Notes under the pieces: generated by a model
Seen by the model: only the letters and a program-made list of their open reading frames with translations
Told to the model about the DNA's origin: nothing
Database searches by the model: none
Made by a program: the position numbers and the translations under genes
Source of the DNA: an uncultured Flavobacterium sp.
Lineage (GTDB): Bacteria > Bacteroidota > Bacteroidia > Flavobacteriales > Flavobacteriaceae
DNA: 64,000 bases
NCBI RefSeq assembly: GCF_943913405.1
Contig: NZ_CALTYA010000019.1
Span: 1-64,000 of the forward strand
Reading direction: 5' to 3'
In this document: piece by piece, positions 62,132 through 64,000 of the stretch
How positions within the stretch are numbered: the stretch's first letter is position 1
Layout of the letters: each line of letters begins with the position of its first letter

Positions 62132-64000
62132 CAGTTTCCTCTGCGTTTGATAGTGTCGAACTCATTGCGCTGTTCTTCGCTTATCCATCCGGCTTCAGCC
62201 AGTTTGCGGTCATACAATCCAAGTTTTTTGAAGGCTTTTTTGAATAGGCGATAATCGCTTTCCAATTCTGCTCTTTTGACCTTGCTGAGATTTTCTACAT
62301 AAATTGTTTCTGGAAGCCAATCCATGTCTTCAGGCCTTGGTTTTGCTTCTAAGATTCCCATTTGGCTGAAATTAGCAATCATATACATCATCTGATCAGG
62401 CGCAGAGCTTTGCATCGGAAGCTGGCGCAGCCATAGTGGCCTGCTCTGAAAAGCCGCAACTCTAATTTCCATCGGCTGTTCTCTGTCGCAAAGCGTATCA
62501 TAATCTATTTCTGTCAATACTTGGTTCGGCACGCGGGCAGGCCAGAAAGTAGGCAGGTAAGGATCATATTCAAAGTCATATCCAGAACGGCAGAATGCAG
62601 TGTCGCCTTGCCAAGGAAGTGCCATCCAGCGGGTCAAATCACCGGCGGATTGCCCATATAGTGGTCCGTTTACAGCCATGACATCCGCATTGTTAAGCGT
62701 AGAGCCATAGGAAGCGTCAGTGCTTCCTTCTTCGCATTTTCTGATTCTGTAAGGCGCTCGAAACATCGAAGCATTTCGCATCGGCCAGGTCAATTCTGCA
62801 CCAGGATGAAAAGCATCGGCCAGACAGAAATGCATTGCCGACCTGTCAAGCATTTCAGGCTGTTTCTGCAAATCGACCTCTTCAATTTTTTCAGGATTTT
62901 TATAGTCAGGATCATAATCATCTATGAAAAGACCGCCCGCCCAATTAGATAAAATATAATCATAGACCGGAGGCAATTGCAGATAAGTCGTTGCCGAAGG
63001 CGGAACTGTAGGATCAGGATTGGTATAGCCGTAGGCATCTCCATAATTCCAAGGCCAAGCCCCGACATCAGCTGTTTGTGAATTGGTAGCCCTGAAACTA
63101 TTATAAATGGTTCTTCGAAGTTCCGCATAAGGATCAGGATAAACGCTGGTATCTATAGGAACAGAAGAAAGTTTTTTCAATATTTTTGGATTAGAGAAAT
63201 TCATAGGTGCTCCGGCGCCAAACATGGCTAAAAATCCTTTATTTACCCACTGCATTTCGCTTAAGCGCTGTAAAATTGGTCGAACATGCTGATGAAAAGA
63301 AATTTCTTGGGGAACAGCCAGCATTCCCGATTGCATATAAACGCTTTGCAAAAGGTCATCCATCGTTCGCCATCCCACTAAATCTGGTGCATAATTTGGC
63401 GGAGCAGTGGCAACCCAGGCAGAATCAGCATCATAATCAATGCCTCCGATAGTAACTTTTGCATGAACAGGACCATCGGCAATATCGTCATACCAGCCAT
63501 TTGCATTATTGAAACTGTCCGGATGTAATTTGTCATAAACCGGCTGGTTCGTCGGACTTGCAGAAACTCCAAAACCTGGAAGAACTAAAAGCCTTCCTGC
63601 TTCATCAGTTCGCAGTTCGCCAAGCGTTACTGGCGTTCCTCTAAAATTACCGCTCATGACATAGCTTGAATCATCCATATTGACGCCCATGATTACTGTT
63701 TTTCCAGCATCAATGCACAAAGAACTCCTGTCGCTTCCTGTAATGTCAGGATTTCGAAGCGGCACAGTCAAAGTCACCGTTGCCGGAATATCCATTGCGG
63801 CATTGAATTGGTACCACGCCGCTTTTTTATTGGCAAGATGGACTGACCATTCTACGCTAGAATTTTTAGTATGCTCAATTTCAGAAACTACATCTCCATA
63901 TTTATCATAAGCATAAATTCTAAAACGCGCGGCTTGGCGTTTTATAGCGCCTCCGGCATCTCGCGTACTTCCAAATTCAGTTGGCTTTGGATGAAAAACT
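62131..64000 (-). CDS. lodA: LodA/GoxA-family CTQ-dependent amino-acid oxidase, 3' part
   Basis: The frame is open to the window's right edge, so the N-terminus is missing; the Met at 63795 is internal and upstream codons (KRQAARFRIYAYDKYGDVVS) match the family. LodA-type enzymes oxidise lysine, GoxA types glycine, and release hydrogen peroxide. Motifs: GDAYGYTNPDP, HPGAELTWPMRN, and PWQGDTAFCRSGYD, whose Cys (codon 62590-62592) corresponds to the CTQ cysteine. The tryptophan partner is probably in PLWLRQLP (codon 62431-62433), 53 residues on; the reported spacing in LodA is larger, so the pairing is uncertain. The 3' end overlaps the flavoprotein gene. Confidence 0.88.
   Translation of the reverse strand, partial: VFHPKPTEFGSTRDAGGAIKRQAARFRIYAYDKYGDVVSEIEHTKNSSVEWSVHLANKKAAWYQFNAAMDIPATVTLTVPLRNPDITGSDRSSLCIDAGKTVIMGVNMDDSSYVMSGNFRGTPVTLGELRTDEAGRLLVLPGFGVSASPTNQPVYDKLHPDSFNNANGWYDDIADGPVHAKVTIGGIDYDADSAWVATAPPNYAPDLVGWRTMDDLLQSVYMQSGMLAVPQEISFHQHVRPILQRLSEMQWVNKGFLAMFGAGAPMNFSNPKILKKLSSVPIDTSVYPDPYAELRRTIYNSFRATNSQTADVGAWPWNYGDAYGYTNPDPTVPPSATTYLQLPPVYDYILSNWAGGLFIDDYDPDYKNPEKIEEVDLQKQPEMLDRSAMHFCLADAFHPGAELTWPMRNASMFRAPYRIRKCEEGSTDASYGSTLNNADVMAVNGPLYGQSAGDLTRWMALPWQGDTAFCRSGYDFEYDPYLPTFWPARVPNQVLTEIDYDTLCDREQPMEIRVAAFQSRPLWLRQLPMQSSAPDQMMYMIANFSQMGILEAKPRPEDMDWLPETIYVENLSKVKRAELESDYRLFKKAFKKLGLYDRKLAEAGWISEEQRNEFDTIKRRGN

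Noticed and set aside
63795..63795. Start codon of the LodA-like gene at the Met here
   Set aside because: The frame continues upstream to the window edge with family-like sequence, so this Met is internal.
1..64000. tRNA, rRNA, insertion sequences, prophage
   Set aside because: No cloverleaf with flanking CCA-like end, no rRNA core motif, no transposase or phage gene was seen by eye. A tRNA scan was not possible.

Overview
The window looks like chromosome of a low-GC Bacteroidota, most likely a Flavobacteriia member close to Flavobacterium. The evidence is AT-rich DNA; promoter-like boxes of the Bacteroidota form (TTTG, about 19 bp, TAnnTTTG); type IX secretion sorting domains; PF14905-type outer-membrane barrels; a YtxJ/bacilliredoxin-like protein; and the Bacteroidota arginine route with an N-succinyl/acetyl-ornithine transcarbamylase. 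Gene calls rest on reading the translations. No database search was possible. I saw no rRNA, tRNA, insertion sequence, CRISPR array or prophage.

Layout. 0-8.8 kb: two small membrane proteins, a degenerate 21-bp tandem array, clpB, a bacilliredoxin-like gene, an MFS transporter, a two-gene pair (HEPN-like protein plus secreted retropepsin-like protease) and a DUF3667 protein. 8.9-17 kb: a complete arginine operon on the minus strand (GNAT acetyltransferase, argG, argC, argD, argF', argB, argE', argH) with overlapping stop/start codons and a long untranslated leader. 17.4-22.8 kb: a T9SS-exported cell-wall amidase with a periplasmic propeller protein, a lipoprotein and fumarylacetoacetase. 22.9-30.8 kb: glyA, then a serine hydrolase, a BlaI repressor, a BlaR1-like M56 protease carrying a long heptad-repeat domain, and an outer-membrane barrel. 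30.9-40.8 kb: a MiaE-type tRNA hydroxylase, a pentapeptide-repeat protein, a second 21-bp array (heptads), a VWA/AAA pair with a secreted protein between them, an outer-membrane barrel, an OmpA-family protein and a receiver-GAF-sigma54 activator.

40.9-45.9 kb: a five-gene minus-strand run of one secreted protein, three alpha/beta hydrolases and a catalase. 46-51.9 kb: an MBL hydrolase, then a TetR-controlled acyl-CoA/ketoacyl operon (thiolase, hotdog thioesterase, KAS, second thiolase). Matching ATACC-N4-GGTAT palindromes lie before both the regulator and the operon. 52-53.9 kb: an ArsR regulator with an Old Yellow Enzyme and a promoter-overlapping palindrome. 54-58.5 kb: a 1520-residue T9SS cargo protein. 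59-61 kb: an MBL hydrolase and an AraC regulator behind a tandem 21-nt direct repeat. 61-64 kb: a LodB-like flavoprotein and the 3' part of a LodA/GoxA-type cysteine tryptophylquinone oxidase that runs off the window.

The best leads for undescribed biology are the two unexplained 21-bp arrays, one of which encodes a near-perfect leucine-zipper frame with no start codon; the HEPN/retropepsin pair; the hydrolase-catalase operon; and several self-contained regulator/operator modules that can be read directly from the DNA.
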